Below are positions 44,195-55,439 of a DNA stretch of 64,000 nucleotides, piece by piece (position 1 is the first letter of the stretch; every line of letters starts with the position of its first letter). The notes under the pieces are model-generated. The model did not search any database. It was not told the DNA's origin and was given only the letters and a program-made list of their open reading frames with translations. Made by a program: the position numbers and the translations under genes. This DNA comes from Bettongia penicillata ogilbyi (lineage: Eukaryota; Chordata; Mammalia; Diprotodontia; Potoroidae): contig JAJHZJ010000009.1 in assembly GCA_023548195.1 (NCBI GenBank), positions 992,001 through 1,056,000 of the forward strand, read 5' to 3'.

Positions 44195-44906
44195 GTTAGT
44201 TCTGAGTTTGGGATACTCCAAAAGAAAGTGTGGGAGAGAAGAAGTATCAGACTATCTACCAAACTGAAGGTCTACAGAGTCATTGTGCTGACCCCACTGG
44301 TGTATATGCCTGTGAAACTTGGATAGTACATCAGGATGATGCCAGGAAACTGAATTGCTTCCATTTGAATTGTTTTAGGAAGATTCTGAAGATCACCTGG
44401 CAAGGTAAGGTACCAAACACTGAGGTCTTTCCTCAAGCTGAGCTGCCAAGCATTTGAATTCTACTGCAGAAAGCCCAACTCTTATGGGTTGACCACATTG
44501 CTCAAATGCCAAATGTGCACTTGCCTAAAAGATTATTTTACAGAGAAGTCACCCAAGGCGAACCTTTACACGAAGGTGAGAAGAAACAATACAAAGGCAC
44601 TCTCAAGGTCTCTCTGAAGAACTTTGGAATCGATTGGGAGATATGGGAGACACTGGCAAAGGATCACCCAGCATGGTGTGCCTGACTCAGAGAAGGCACT
44701 GTGCTCTATGAAGGAAGCGAAATTAGAGCAAATTTAGAGACATCTCCATCCCAAATTTTCATATGGACCATCTGTGCCTAACCTGTGGTAGAGAGTTCCA
44801 AGCTTCTATTGATGTCTGATCAGCCACAGTCAAACACGATGTACCTAGATCCCAATGTAGAGAAGTCACTGGTGCTCTTCAAACACAAAGGACAACAACC
44901 AATACT
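44195..44906 (+). pseudogene. RTE LINE, C-terminal ORF relic and 3' tail
   Basis: End of the RTE-clade polyprotein. The frame at 44230-44457 reads YACETWIVHQDDARKLNCFH and then FRKILKITWQGKVPNTEVF, the conserved CETW...FH...R block downstream of the reverse transcriptase. After a stop the homology continues in the same frame (LLWVDHIAQMPNVHLPKRLF, then TQGE and WETLAKDHPAW) to about 44685. The 3' tail GGTGCTCTTCAAACACAAAGG ACAACAACC at 44870-44900 matches, in reverse, the left ends of the RTE-tailed repeats. Stops and lack of an N-terminus show it is dead. RTE enzymes are the presumed mobilisers of Mar-1 SINEs, whose tails are RTE/BovB-like. Confidence 0.85.
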
Positions 44907-44916
44907 GCATCACTTG

Positions 44917-45175
44917 GGAGTCGCCGAGTGTAGCAGAGAGGGCGATGATCTCATAGAAAGGAAGACCTGGGCTCAAAATTCTACTTCAGACCCCTACTGT
45001 GTGATGCTGGGCAAGTCACTTAATCTCTCTAAGCTTAGTTTCCTTATTTGTAAAATGGAGATATGAATGGGTAAGTTGGACAACTCCCTCCCAGGTTGTA
45101 GCGCAGATCAAATGAGATATTATGTATAAATCACTTTGTACATCTTAAAGAGCTATAAAAACATAAGCTCTTATT
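44917..45175 (+). mobile_element. Ther-1/MIR-type CORE-SINE
   Basis: Head with GAGTGTAGCAGAGAGGGCGA, CORE 'GGGCAAGTCACTTAATCTCTC', then 'AAATGAGATATTATGTATAAATC' and 'AGAGCTATAAAAACATAAGC'. It follows the RTE tail with a gap of only about 10 bp. Confidence 0.8.
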
Positions 45176-45189
45176 TTTATAAGTTTATG

Positions 45190-45640
45190 TCATGTTACAT
45201 TTTTATATGTATGTGTCTCTCCTGGTACAGTGTAATCTCCTGGGGGCAGCAAATGTTTCATTTTTCAGTTTGTATATCTACCTTCAGAGCCTGGTACAGT
45301 GCCTTGTGTGTTGGAATGTTTGTAGATTGATAATTTGATACTTAATTACATACTACCATGTATACTATATTTCATCGTTGCTTCTTGAGTAAAGTTTAGC
45401 TTAAGTCCTTTGAGGGTAGAGATTGTCTCCTGTACTCTGCTGCATATATAATTAGTCTCTCGTAGGTATGTGGCAGGTACTCGATAGATACCTAATGGTT
45501 GACTACAGTATTAGATTGTGAACTCTGTTAAGGCATCAAGGACCATGTGTCTTAATGATATTTGTATCTCCTCTAGTATCTAGTACCCACTAGAGTTCTG
45601 CACACAGTAAGTACTTAACTATTTGATGAACTGAATTGGA
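45190..45640 (+). mobile_element. Three successive L2 3' ends
   Basis: Three sense termini in a row: about 45215-45330 (GTAATCTCCTGGGGGCAGCA), 45385-45500 (CCTTTGAGGGTAGAGATTG) and 45510-45640 (TTGTGAACTCTGTTAAGGCA ... AAGTACTTAACTATTTGATG). Confidence 0.7.
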
Positions 45641-45727
45641 CTGGATTGCTGGACATTTTGACATATATACTATAGAATAACCAAGGTATAGAACTTTTTA
45701 CATTTGGATTGAACTTTAGAGATTGTG

Positions 45728-46003
45728 TAGGCAGCACAAAGGATAGAGTGTTGGACCTGGAGTCAGAAAAATCTAGGTTCAAATTTGACCTCAGATGCTT
45801 TCTAACTGTGTGACTCTGGGCAACCCATTTAACTTCTGTTTGCCTCAATTTCCTCAACTGTAAAATGAAGAAAATAATAGCACCTACCTCCCAGGGTTGT
45901 TGTTATCAAATGAGATAATGATTATAAAACATTTAACGTAGTGTCTGATATATGCTATGTATGGTGCTATATAAATGCTAGCTGCTGCTGCTGCTATTGC
46001 TAC
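45728..46003 (+). mobile_element. Ther-1/MIR-type CORE-SINE, near full length
   Basis: Head GGCAGCACAAAGGATAGAGT, CORE 'CTGTGTGACTCTGGGCAACC', '3' part 'AATAATAGCACCTACCTCCC' and 'GGTGCTATATAAATGCTAGC', ending in a short GCT trinucleotide run. Confidence 0.85.
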
Positions 46004-48590
46004 TATAGAGTAGGACAAGGTATTTGTGTGTCTTGGGTGAGATTTGAAAATTGTATCCCCTACTTTCTACCAAAGCCTTTGTCTCATTCACCATAGTCCT
46101 TAGAATTTATTTTAAAACAAATAACTACATGTCACAGAGAATTTTCTGACATTAAAAAAATGCACATTTGTGAAAAAATACTGTCATGTAAAATATCTCA
46201 TTGTGTTTTGCTTCACTAACTACCTTCATTTTGGAGGAACACTTAGAAATTGGCAGTTCCACCAACAAATGTATCCAGCTTTTCTCATACTTGCAGATGA
46301 CTGATGAATATTAAGGCCTGGGTCCCAATGAAAATGGGAAGCAATAGAGTATTGCTGTGGTCATTTCTGTGCATGGAGGGTGGATGGTGGCATGCTTTTT
46401 CACTTTCATTTGTTCAGACAGTTGCTACTTCATTTAGATGTGAATGACTATCCAGGCTAGCTGGTGGCCACAAAAAACTCCTCATCTCTCTAAGCCTAGC
46501 TGGGATAACTTGAGGAATAAGGAAGGAGCTGGGGAGAAGAGGAGATATAAAAAGAGAGGGAACATCTTTCAAAGTAAATTTTATCTCATCATCAAACTCT
46601 ACTGTTCCTCTTGCTCTCCGACCCCAACCACACTCTTATCGGTTTCTCACTTCAACAATTCCCTCTCACTATCTACTATACTTGGGGGTCTTAAATTCTA
46701 TCCCCTCACCTCTCATCTGCCATTAACTCTTATCTTGTAGCTTCAGATTCCCAGAAACACTCATTTCTGCATCTCATACTCTAGGCCAGAGAATGCTGAT
46801 ATCTCCCATCAGATGAACTAAGTGTCAGAAAGGAAACATCTAATCCCACACTACTGGGGTGATGTGTTCCTAGCATCTCAAGACAAAAATGTGAATATAT
46901 ACAGAAATATTGATCATGGTTGGGTTTATGGTACTGTTATTCCAGTAGTAGACCTCACTTTTGTGGTATTCATTGATTTAGTTGCTGAGGCATAGGATAA
47001 AGTTCATCCTTGTTCCTGAATTGGTTTGCATGGTTACCATAGGCATTATTTGGACTGGAAAGGATCTCCTCACCTTAACTCTAGCTAGCTTCTTTGCAAT
47101 ATTGTTAAGTGAAATCCTCAGGATGATTTGAAGGAGACCAAGGTTCCTGATTATAGGCATATGGAAACAGCTAAAAAGAATTTGGGGATCATAACTCAGA
47201 AAAGAATTTAGACTGAGAAAGGGAATTTGAGATACAGGCAAACATTTCTAAGGACTTCTCTGGGTAGATAACTTGGTATGACTGTCTGGAGTCTACATCA
47301 CAAAAGAACTGAAGATGGCACTGGGATTTTTAACTAAAGAGCTAGTAGAATCTTTTCTCAATAAGAAAAATGCAACAGAATCAAGCAGATCTTGGCACAC
47401 AGATTTAGCAACAGCTTTAATAAAAATATCCAGCAGACAGCCCTAGAGAACAACTCAACTCAGATGATGAACACAGAGAGCAACACAGCAGCTCTGTAAC
47501 ACTCCAGAGAAATGAGTTGCCCCAGCCACTAGTATATTCTGGTGACACATATTTATCTATGTGTACACCTCCTGCTTGTTTCCTATGTGGAATTCTTTAT
47601 GAACGAACACTTTCTGGTTACATGTGCTCTCTCTGATTGACCCCTCTCTACTGGTGATGGGCTAACTTGTGAGAAAGGGCACATTACTTTGTATATATAG
47701 TGGGTACCCACCACCTCTCATGTTGGTCTTTTCCAACCTGCACTAACACTAGTAGGCTGAGTCCCCAGAAGTGTAACTGCTACAACTAAACTTGTGATTC
47801 TAGGGATAGCTCTAGTGAGTGGCTACTTCAACTATTGAAACTCCTGATCCTCCACTGACATGCTTCCCATGAACAAATCAATCAGCTAACTCAATTAACT
47901 CTTAACAAATTTGTTTACTCAAAAGGCAAAGCAAGAACAATAATTATCTAACATCCCACACAAAAAACCAGAGCACATTCTCACCAATGTGCTCAGCACC
48001 AATGATGTAGATTGGGAGCAAACTTAAATAATCCCTAATAGTAAGGCACCTGTGGCCAAAGCAACTCATAACTTTGGAACAGAGGCCTTCAATATCCATT
48101 CTCTTTCTGGGGGATTTTTGTCACCAAGTTCACCAATGTTTGTGATGTCTGTGTTGAACTGGTCTCTTGCTAAACTCTGCTTCTCAATGGCTGTGCTGTC
48201 ACTCCACTATAAGATTGGGTTGCTCTGTGGCTGTACTCATTTGAATGCAAAGCTGGTGCTAATCTGTGGTTAGTCTAGAGAACTCTACTGCAAGAGAAGT
48301 CCACAACTGGGCTAGAAGTAATTGGGCTACTTCTCTCTTGGGGTGGGGGAGGAGGGAGCGGCTATTTCCCTTTCTGGCTGTCTCTCTTGCTGGAGTGCTC
48401 CACTATATGTAGGATTTTCTGGTTTTCCCGGTACAGTAGACTTCATTCTTTCAGAATAGCCAGAGACCATTAGCTGAAGGTGAATATAAAATATAAAAAT
48501 ATGATATAAATATAAAAATACTGAAAAGTATTTTTCATATTTGAATCTCACATTTGTCTTTGCCTCTTTTAATCAATAATTTTTTTTTTT
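46004..48590. other. Unassigned stretch
   Basis: About 2.6 kb with no gene, RNA or confidently named repeat. The frames are short and lack familiar motifs. It is the largest block without a recognised transposable element here and may be unique sequence or an old, unrecognised LTR element. Confidence 0.35.
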
Positions 48591-48599
48591 CAGAAAAGA

Positions 48600-48780
48600 A
48601 GCCCTTGTATATATGCTTTGTGTTTACTTACTTGTGTGCCTGGTATATCTCCTGTGGTAAATTGCAAACCCATTGAGGGTAGAAATTGTTTCATTTTTTT
48701 TGTTTTGTCTTTGTATTCCAACTAAGTACAGCATCTTGTACACAATAATGACTTAATAAAATGTTTGTTCAATTAAATTG
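48600..48780 (+). mobile_element. L2 3' end
   Basis: 'GCAAACCCATTGAGGGTAGAAATTG', 'GTCTTTGTATTCCAACTAAG' and 'GACTTAATAAAATGTTTGTTC'. The half-L1 copy 2 is inserted just after it. Confidence 0.7.
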
Positions 48781-48790
48781 TCATTTATTT

Positions 48791-48807
48791 TGCTATATTT
48801 TTTAATT
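48791..48807 (+). repeat. Left target-site duplication of half-L1 copy 2
   Basis: TGCTATATTTTTTAATT, identical to 51518-51534 except one C/T difference. Confidence 0.9.
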
Positions 48808-49734
48808 TTTTAATTTTAAGTTTTCAACCTTCATTTCCACAAAATTGTGAGTTCCAAATTTCATCCCCATCTCTCCCCTCCCCCCACCACAAAATGCCTT
48901 GCATTCTCATTGACCCTTCCACCAATGTGCCTCCCTTCCCTTATCCCCATCTTCTCTCTTGTCCTGTAGGGCAAGATAAATTTCTATACCCCATTACCTG
49001 TTTTTCTTATTTCCAAAAACAATTCTCATTTGTTCCTAAAACTTTGAGTTCCAACTTTTCTTCCTTCCTCCCTCCCCACCCATTCCCACTGAGAAGGCAA
49101 GCAATTCAATATAGACTATATATGTGTAGTTTTGGAAATGATTTCCATAATAGTCATGTTGTATAAGACTAACTACATTTCCCTCCATCCTATCCTGTCC
49201 CCCATTTCTTCTATTCTCTCTTTGACCTTGTCCCTCCCCAAGAGTGTTTGCTTCTAATTGCTCCCTCCTTCCATTAGCCCTCCCTTCCATCATCCTCCCC
49301 ACTTATCCCTTTCTCCCCTACTTTCCTGTAGTGTAAGATAGATTTTCATACCAAATTGAGTGTACATGTTATTCCTTCCTTGAGCCAAATGTGATGAGAG
49401 TAAGCTTCACTTTTTCCCTCCCTCATCTCCTCTTTTCCCCCTCCACTGGAAAAACTTTCTTGCCTCTTCTATGAGAGATAATTTGCCCCATTCCATTTCT
49501 CCCTTTCTCCTTACAATATATTCTTCTCTCACCTCTTTATTTTATTATTTTACACATGATCCCTTTCTATGCAATTCACCCTGTGCTCTTTGTCTCTGTG
49601 TGTGTGTATAATCCCTCCAGCTACCCAGATACTGAGAAAACTCTCAAGAGTAACAAATATTATCTTTCCATGTAGGAATGTAAATAGTTCAACTTTAGTA
49701 AGTCCTTTGTGATTTTTCTTTCCTATTTACCTTT

Positions 49735-50834
49735 TCATGCTTCTCTTGATTCTTGTGTTTGAAAGTTAAATTTTCCTTTCAACTCTGGTCTTTTCATCAA
49801 GAATGCTTGAAAGTCTTCTATTTCATTGAATGACCATTTTTTCCCTGAAGTATTATACTCGGTTTTGCTGGATAGGTGATTCTTGGTTTTAATTCTAGTT
49901 CCTTTGACTTCTGGAATATCATATTCCAAGCCCTTTGATCCCTTAATGTAGAAGCTGATAAATCTTGTAATATCCTAATTGTATTTCCACAGTACTCAAA
50001 TTGCTTCTTTCTAGCTGCTTGCAATATTTTCTCCTTGACCTGGGAACTCTGGAATTTGGCTACAACATTCCTAGGAGTTTTTCTTTTTGGATATCTTTCA
50101 GGAGGTGATCGGTGGATTCTTTCAACATTTATTTTGCCCTCTGGTTCTAGAATATCAGGGCAGTTTTCTTTGATAATTTCATGAAAGATGATGTCTAGCC
50201 TTTTTTTTATCATGGCTTTCGGGTAGTCCCATAATTTTTAAGTTGTCTCTCCTGGATCTATTTTTCAGGTCAGTTGTTTTTCCAATGAGATATTTCACAT
50301 TATCTTTCATTTTTCATTCTTTTGGTTTTGTTTTGTAATTTCTTAGTTTTTCATAAAGTCATTGGTTTCCATCTGTTCCATTCTAATTTTTAAAGAACTA
50401 TTTTCTTCAGTGAGCTTTTGAACTCCTTTTCCATTTGGCTAATTATTCTTTTTAAAGCATTCTTCTCCTCATTGGCTTTTTGGACCTCTTTTGCGAATTG
50501 AGTTAACCTATTTTTGAAGGTGTTATTTTCTTCAGCATTTTTGGGGGTCTCCTTTAATAAGGTGTTGACTAACTTTTCATGATTTTCTTGAATCATTCTC
50601 ATTTCTTCCCAATTTTTCCTCCACCTCTCTTATTTGATTTTCAAAGTCCTTTTTGAGTTCTTCCATGGCCTGGGACCTATTTATTTTGAAGGTTTTGGAT
50701 GCAGAAGCCTTGACTTTTATGTCTTCCCCTGATGGTAAACATTGTTCTTCTTCATCCAAAAGAATAGAAGAGAATACCTGTTCACCAAGAAAATAACCTT
50801 CTGTAGTTTTATTTTTTTCCCCTTTTTTGGGCAT
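49735..50834 (-). pseudogene. L1 ORF1 relic of half-L1 copy 2
   Basis: ORF1p RNA-binding chaperone remnant. It starts with ATG at 50834 (MPKKGEKNKTTEGYFLGEQV), continues through an acidic segment (LDEEEQCLPSGEDIKVKA) and into a coiled coil (MEELKKDFENQIREVEEKL), with further coiled coil at 50602-50390. The RRM/C-terminal part is at 50213-49818 (EGKINVERIHRSPPE, RNVVAKFQSSQVKEKILQAA) and the last stretch ends at 49735 (GKKWSFNEIEDFQAFLMK). Frameshifts separate at least four segments. The span is about 366 codons. This start is chosen because copy 1 has an ATG at the same place after the shared GACTGGGAAA. Confidence 0.85.
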
Positions 50835-51045
50835 TTTCCCAGTCAGTTACTTGACTTTTGGGTCCTTTGTCAAGAGTAAGGTATACTCTGGGGACCTGTA
50901 AGTTCTCACTTCCTCCAAGGTCACACAATCCAGGGAGAAGAGTTTACCTCTCAGGGGCCTCCAGCTCCATCACCCCCCAGGATGTTGTTCAGATCAGCTG
51001 CTCAATTCTCCCAGGGTCTTTACTCTGAGGCTCCAACAATTCCTG

Positions 51046-51125
51046 CTGTGGCCACCGCTGCTGCTGCCGTCACCCACTGCTGCCGCCACTAATGCTGTTG
51101 CTGTTGCCACTGTTACTGCCACCAC
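51046..51125 (+). repeat. GCT/GCC-type trinucleotide tract in half-L1 5' UTR
   Basis: Degenerate CTGCTGC, CCGCCAC, GTTGCTG triplets, the most CpG-bearing stretch in the window. It may be part of the element's internal promoter. Confidence 0.75.
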
Positions 51126-51498
51126 CTCCTGGGGCCGGGTCTAGGGGAGGACCTTGTTCCCTTGTCATGGAGGTGAAAAAGCTCTCTCACTGACCTTTGG
51201 ACCTGCCTCTGGAATTTGTGGGTTGGGAGGTCTGGGAACTTCCGCTACTGCCGGGGATTCCACCCTGGAGGCCTGCAGTCCTGCTCCTCCTGGCTCTGAG
51301 CAGCCAAGGTAGGGCTGTGGTCTGCTCCATGCCCAGTGTGATTGACCTTTCTCCTTAGCCTTCCAGGTTACCCTGGGCTGGAAATCTCCACTCTGTCATT
51401 TTGTGGCTTCTGCTGCTCTAGAATTTGTTGAGAGTCTTTTTTACAGGTATTTTATGGGCTGTAAGGGAAGAGCTAGAGTATGTGTGTCTTTATACTCT

Positions 51499-51507
51499 GC
51501 CATCTTG
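51499..51507 (-). promoter_or_regulatory. YY1-like motif at half-L1 copy 2 5' end
   Basis: CAAGATGGC on the minus strand, 10 bases from the element start at 51517, mirroring copy 1. Function inferred from human L1. Confidence 0.5.
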
Positions 51508-51517
51508 GCTCCACCCC

Positions 51518-51534
51518 TGCTATATTCTTTAATT
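51518..51534 (+). repeat. Right target-site duplication of half-L1 copy 2
   Basis: TGCTATATTCTTTAATT, partner of 48791-48807. Confidence 0.9.
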
Positions 51535-52150
51535 GAAATTTTTTTTGCTTTTTTACTTTGAACTAGTGTGTTCTCTAATTGTCCTAGTTAAAACACATTG
51601 ATAAAAACTCTCAAAAACTATGGTTTTTTGAGTGAATGCTGTACCATTAAGTGCTTGAGATTTGAAGTCCATATGCGAAGGGGCTCTGGCGATATTTTTT
51701 TATTATAGGTTAAATAGATTTTTGGGAACTCACCTGAAGGCCTAAACATTATTTTACTATTTGGGGGGGGGTCTTACAGGTTTTGGATTGGTGTGTGGGT
51801 CGGGGAGGTCCTTGGGTAGATAAGGGAGAAGAATGTTGTTCATTGGATTTCTTGATCATTGTTCAATCTAGTGTCCTTTTTTGATCTTTCCAGGAGTGCA
51901 TGTGGGAAAGATGGGCTCTTTGTATTAACTTTTGGAGCCTGGCTCTGGTTCTTTCATATTGGACTCTAGACTATCACTAATTTTCATAGCTTTTGTATTC
52001 TATTTTTTTCACATGAGGGGCTACAAAGCTCAGATCTACTATTTTGTGTTTGTTTTCATATCTCCCAGTTTTAAAATCTTTTTCTTGGCCTTCATTTGTA
52101 CTATCCTTCCTTTCTAGTCTTATCTCACACAATATTTCTCTCTAAGAACT
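51535..52150. other. Unassigned stretch
   Basis: No gene or sure repeat seen. A G-run (GGGGGGGGG) is at 51763-51771. Confidence 0.35.
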
Positions 52151-52301
52151 TTAAACTCCAGTCAAATTATATTACTCTTCCATTATCAATATACACTTTC
52201 TTTATAACTAGAATTTTCTTCTGCTCCATATTACCCTATTGAATTTTCACTGATTCTCCAAAGCTCAGCTCACATACCCCTTCTACAGGAAGCCTTCTCT
52301 G

Positions 52302-52346
<45 letters not shown>

Positions 52347-52540
52347 CCCCCACCTTGGTCATTGACCTCCAACATTTTGTTTTGTACTTCTTTAATGTAA
52401 TTATCATGAAATATTGTATGTTGTAGTTAGCTGTGTTGATACCTTATGCGGCTGCAGGAAAGCAAAGATTATGCCTTATCTAAACTTCGTGTCTGATCTG
52501 ATACCTAGCCCAATGTTTTTAATGATTTGATTAAATTCAA
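52150..52540 (+). mobile_element. L2 3' part with microsatellite
   Basis: 'CCAAAGCTCAGCTCACATACCCCTTCTACAGGAAGCC' type segment at 52258-52292. The 3' UTR after the (CA)n is decayed ('GCAAAGATTATGCC'). Confidence 0.65.
52303..52345 (+). repeat. (CA)n microsatellite
   Basis: About 21 uninterrupted CA units inside the L2. Confidence 0.97.
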
Positions 52541-52767
52541 TTTGATGAATATTTTGGATATTGCACACAATAAACCCATAATAAACATTTGTTGAATGAA
52601 TGAATGAACAAATGAATTGTACTAAATATACCCTGGTGAACTAGCTGTACTTGCCAATTTCCACTAAAAAATTAAAGATATTGAAAGCATGGCTCCCTAT
52701 CCCATTGAATTATGGATACTTTCCTCAAGAAATACTTAGTAAGGTTTTTAGCATCTTTGACTCTGTA

Positions 52768-53023
52768 TGGGGTAGCTAGATGACACAGCGCATAGAACCC
52801 TGGGCTTGGAATCAGGGAAATTTATCTTTGTGAGTTCAAATCCAGCTTCAGATACTTCCTAGGGCAAGTCTAGGGACTGCGGGCAATTCACTTAACTCAG
52901 TTTCCTCATTTGTAAAATAGCTGGAGAAAGAAATGGCAAACCACTCCAGAATCTTTGCCAAGAAATCCCCAAATGGGGTCATGAAGAGTTGGACATGATT
53001 AAAAATGGCTGAACAATAACAAC
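52768..53023 (+). mobile_element. Mar-1-type CORE-SINE, near full length
   Basis: Head GGGGTAGCTAGATGACACAG, GAGTTCAAATCCAGCTTCAG, 'CAGTTTCCTCATTTGTAAAATAGC', tail GAAATGGCAAACCACTCCAG and 'AAATGGGGTCATGAAGAGTTGGACATG'. Confidence 0.9.
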
Positions 53024-53084
53024 CAACCGTCCACATGGTCCTAAGAATAGTAATTCTCAGACCTTGGGGTTGTGGCACCAGAAA

Positions 53085-53245
53085 ATCCCGGAATCCCAGA
53101 ATATTGGAATTGGAAGAACCTCAAGAGGTCATCAGATCTAACCCATCCAGTTTATAGATGTAGAGATTGAGGTCCTGACAAGCAAAATGATTTACCTAAG
53201 GCCAAACAGCTGATTAAGAGCAAACTCAGTTCTCCCCGATCTTAG
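53085..53245 (-). mobile_element. MIR-type SINE, antisense
   Basis: 'GGAATTGGAAGAACCTCAAGAGGTCATC' and 'GTTTATAGATGTAGAGATTGAGG'. Confidence 0.7.
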
Positions 53246-53357
53246 TTCAGAATATGTACAGCAAAAAAAAATGTATTCATTAGGGCAAAAAATTATCTGT
53301 TTACCTAGCCCAGAAAATTATCCATTTACTTAGTTTAGCAAAGTCTCGCAGTCCATT

Positions 53358-53402
53358 AAATCCCTAGGCAGCGTATTCCATGTTTAGATAGCTGTAATTG
53401 TT
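53358..53402 (-). mobile_element. Short L3/CR1 fragment, antisense
   Basis: AAATCCCTAGGCAGCGTATT...TAGCTGTAATTGTT repeats at 53639-53683 inside the longer L3/CR1, about 280 bp away, with about six differences. Confidence 0.6.
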
Positions 53403-53464
53403 ACTTTTACTTTTCTGATTTCATTGATGTAGGTACTCCCACTATGCAGATTGAAGCTCATAGT

Positions 53465-54335
53465 AGATTATATATTTTATAGAATTATAGAATTTTATAG
53501 AATTATTATAGAGTTGGAAGGGATCTCAGAGGTCACCTGATATAATACTTAGCTTAAAGAGCATTCCCATTACCACACATCTAGTGAGGGATCATCTAGC
53601 CTCTGAAAGAAAATATCATAAAGAGGAGGCAGGCTATCAAATCCCTAGGCAATTTATTTCATGTTTGGATAGCTGTAATTGTTGGAAATTATCCCCCCCT
53701 TCAATTAAGTCTAAATTTGCCTCTGCTGCTTCTATCCATTGTTCCTGGTTTCTTCCTCAAGGATCAACACAACAAGTGTTTGATCTTTAGACAACTACTG
53801 TGTCTGCCTTGGGCTTTCTCCTCTCATCCCCAGTTCCTTAAAATGGTTGTGATATGATCTGAACTTAAAGCCTTTTACACTCTTCTGGACACACTTCAAC
53901 TTATCTGTGTCCTTTTTAAACCCTGGAAACTTGAACTGACAACAATGTTTCAGATGTAGTTTAACCAAGATGTAGTAAAACAGGACTGTAATTTCCATAA
54001 GTTATGCTTCCGTTACTGCAGTCAAAGATCGCATTTGCTTTTGTGCCTATCATATCACATTATTGATTCATATTGAACTTGTCATCCATAACAAACCCCA
54101 GGTCTTCTTCAAAGTCTTCTTGACCATGATTGCTTTTCCTTGTACTTGTGACATTGATTTTTTGAACCCAAATGTAAGACTTTACATTTACCTCTGTCAA
54201 ATTTCATCATCTGATGGCTAATTCTCTATTGATTACATGTCCAGACTTAGCTAAGCTGGTTTCCCAAAGTTGAATTTGAACCTTTCTGGATTTTGAAGGA
54301 TCTGTCAGAGCCTTTGTTCAATTGATATGGTATGT
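53465..54335 (-). mobile_element. L3/CR1 LINE 3' part, antisense
   Basis: The left end has the CR1-type terminus in reverse: repeats of TATAGAATTATAGAATT at 53478-53500, then 'AGAGTTGGAAGGGATCTCAGAGGTCA' (53511-53536). Further in are 'CTTCTGGACACACTTCAACTTATCTGTGTCC' (53881-53912) and 'AAGATCGCATTTGCTTTTGTGCC' (54026-54048), which fit the antisense of the CR1/L3 reverse transcriptase C-terminal region. This is an old amniote-wide family. No open frame remains. Confidence 0.8.
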
Positions 54336-55245
54336 GGGAACCTAGAGTCACCTCCACTCTGAGGAGAGACATTAAAATAGTGATCTAGAGGACAGGAAAA
54401 AGTGCACATGATAAAAACAAAATACCAGGAATGAAAAAACTTAATACTGGTAGATCACAGATTCAAGCTATACAAAATTCATTAATTCCAGATTGGCCTT
54501 ATTAACCATCTACAATCTATAAAGAGACACACTGAATAGGAAGAGTCATGTACACAATGTGACTTAAAAGAGATATCAGAAATGTCATTCTTTTTATCAC
54601 CTTCTGTCAAAAAAAAGAATAAACAAATTTCCTTGAAATTCCATCAACAGAGTTCTATTCCTTTGGATTAACTAGCAAATATAAGTAGGAAAATGAACCC
54701 ATTAAAACAATCTTCATCCATTCTTATTTTAATAAGAAAGAGCTTAACCAGATTGCTTTCCTCATAATAGTGAGTTGGAGTCAGTTGCTCTAGTTTTGAT
54801 AGGGAAAAAGGGAAAGGCAATTTTGTACCTTCAAGTACTTCAGGGAGATGATAGTCCTAAAGGGGGCTGGGGGTGGTAAATGAAGTTCTTTGAAAAGAAA
54901 AATAATTCTGACACACTTTTAAGTCTAATCTGTTTAATTTCAAGCATTTTCTCTACCATTCTCTTAATTTTAGACAATCAATAAAGCAATAAATTGGCCC
55001 TTGATGATTTCTGAAGTATGAATGCTCAAATTGAAATTTAACAATTCTTTTCATTTAGGCAATTAGAGCTGACTCCAGCACAACCCTGAATGGTATACTC
55101 TACATAATCAATAAACAATGCTAAGGAGTTGGGAAATGATAATGGAGAGGGGATCAAGAAATCAGTGAGAGGGACAAAGAAAAGGATCCAATAGGAGATC
55201 TTCAAAGGCTAGTTTTACCTGCTTTGTGGTTTGTCTTTAGCATAA
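54336..55245. other. Unassigned AT-rich stretch
   Basis: No gene or sure repeat. 54920-55120 reads as unique sequence and is a weak conserved-element candidate. Confidence 0.3.
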
Positions 55246-55249
55246 TTAC

Positions 55250-55385
55250 AGGATTAGAAGATTTAGAGCTAGAAAAGACTGGAGAGAGCATTCAGTTCAA
55301 CTCATTCATTTTACAGATGATGAAACTGAGGACCTAAGAGAATATGACTTGCTCTAGTTCTACACCCACTCTGCTATCCTGTCAC
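55250..55385 (-). mobile_element. MIR fragment, antisense
   Basis: 'TTAGAGCTAGAAAAGACTGGAGAG' and 'TTTTACAGATGATGAAACTGAGG'. Confidence 0.7.
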
Positions 55386-55439
55386 CTAAAAATAAGGAAT
55401 TGCTAAGGAAAGAGTGTATGGGCATGATTCCTAATTTTC

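Larger units (their letters stand above)
48808..51517 (-). mobile_element. Complete ORF2-less L1 (HAL1-like), copy 2
   Basis: 2.71 kb on the minus strand, same organisation as copy 1: 5' UTR 51517-50835, ORF1 relic 50834-49735, then about 0.93 kb of 3' UTR and an A-rich end at 48808. The 17-bp target duplication has one mismatch. ORF2 is absent. The 5' UTR holds a CpG-bearing GCTGCTGCCG tract (51046-51125, plus-strand positions) that is much less marked in copy 1. ORF1 frames are longer than in copy 1, which fits a younger or luckier insertion. Confidence 0.9.

Noticed and set aside
51046..51125. Trinucleotide-rich, CpG-bearing tract as a host gene promoter or CpG island
   Set aside because: It lies inside the 5' UTR of the half-L1 and is short; it is explained as part of that element.
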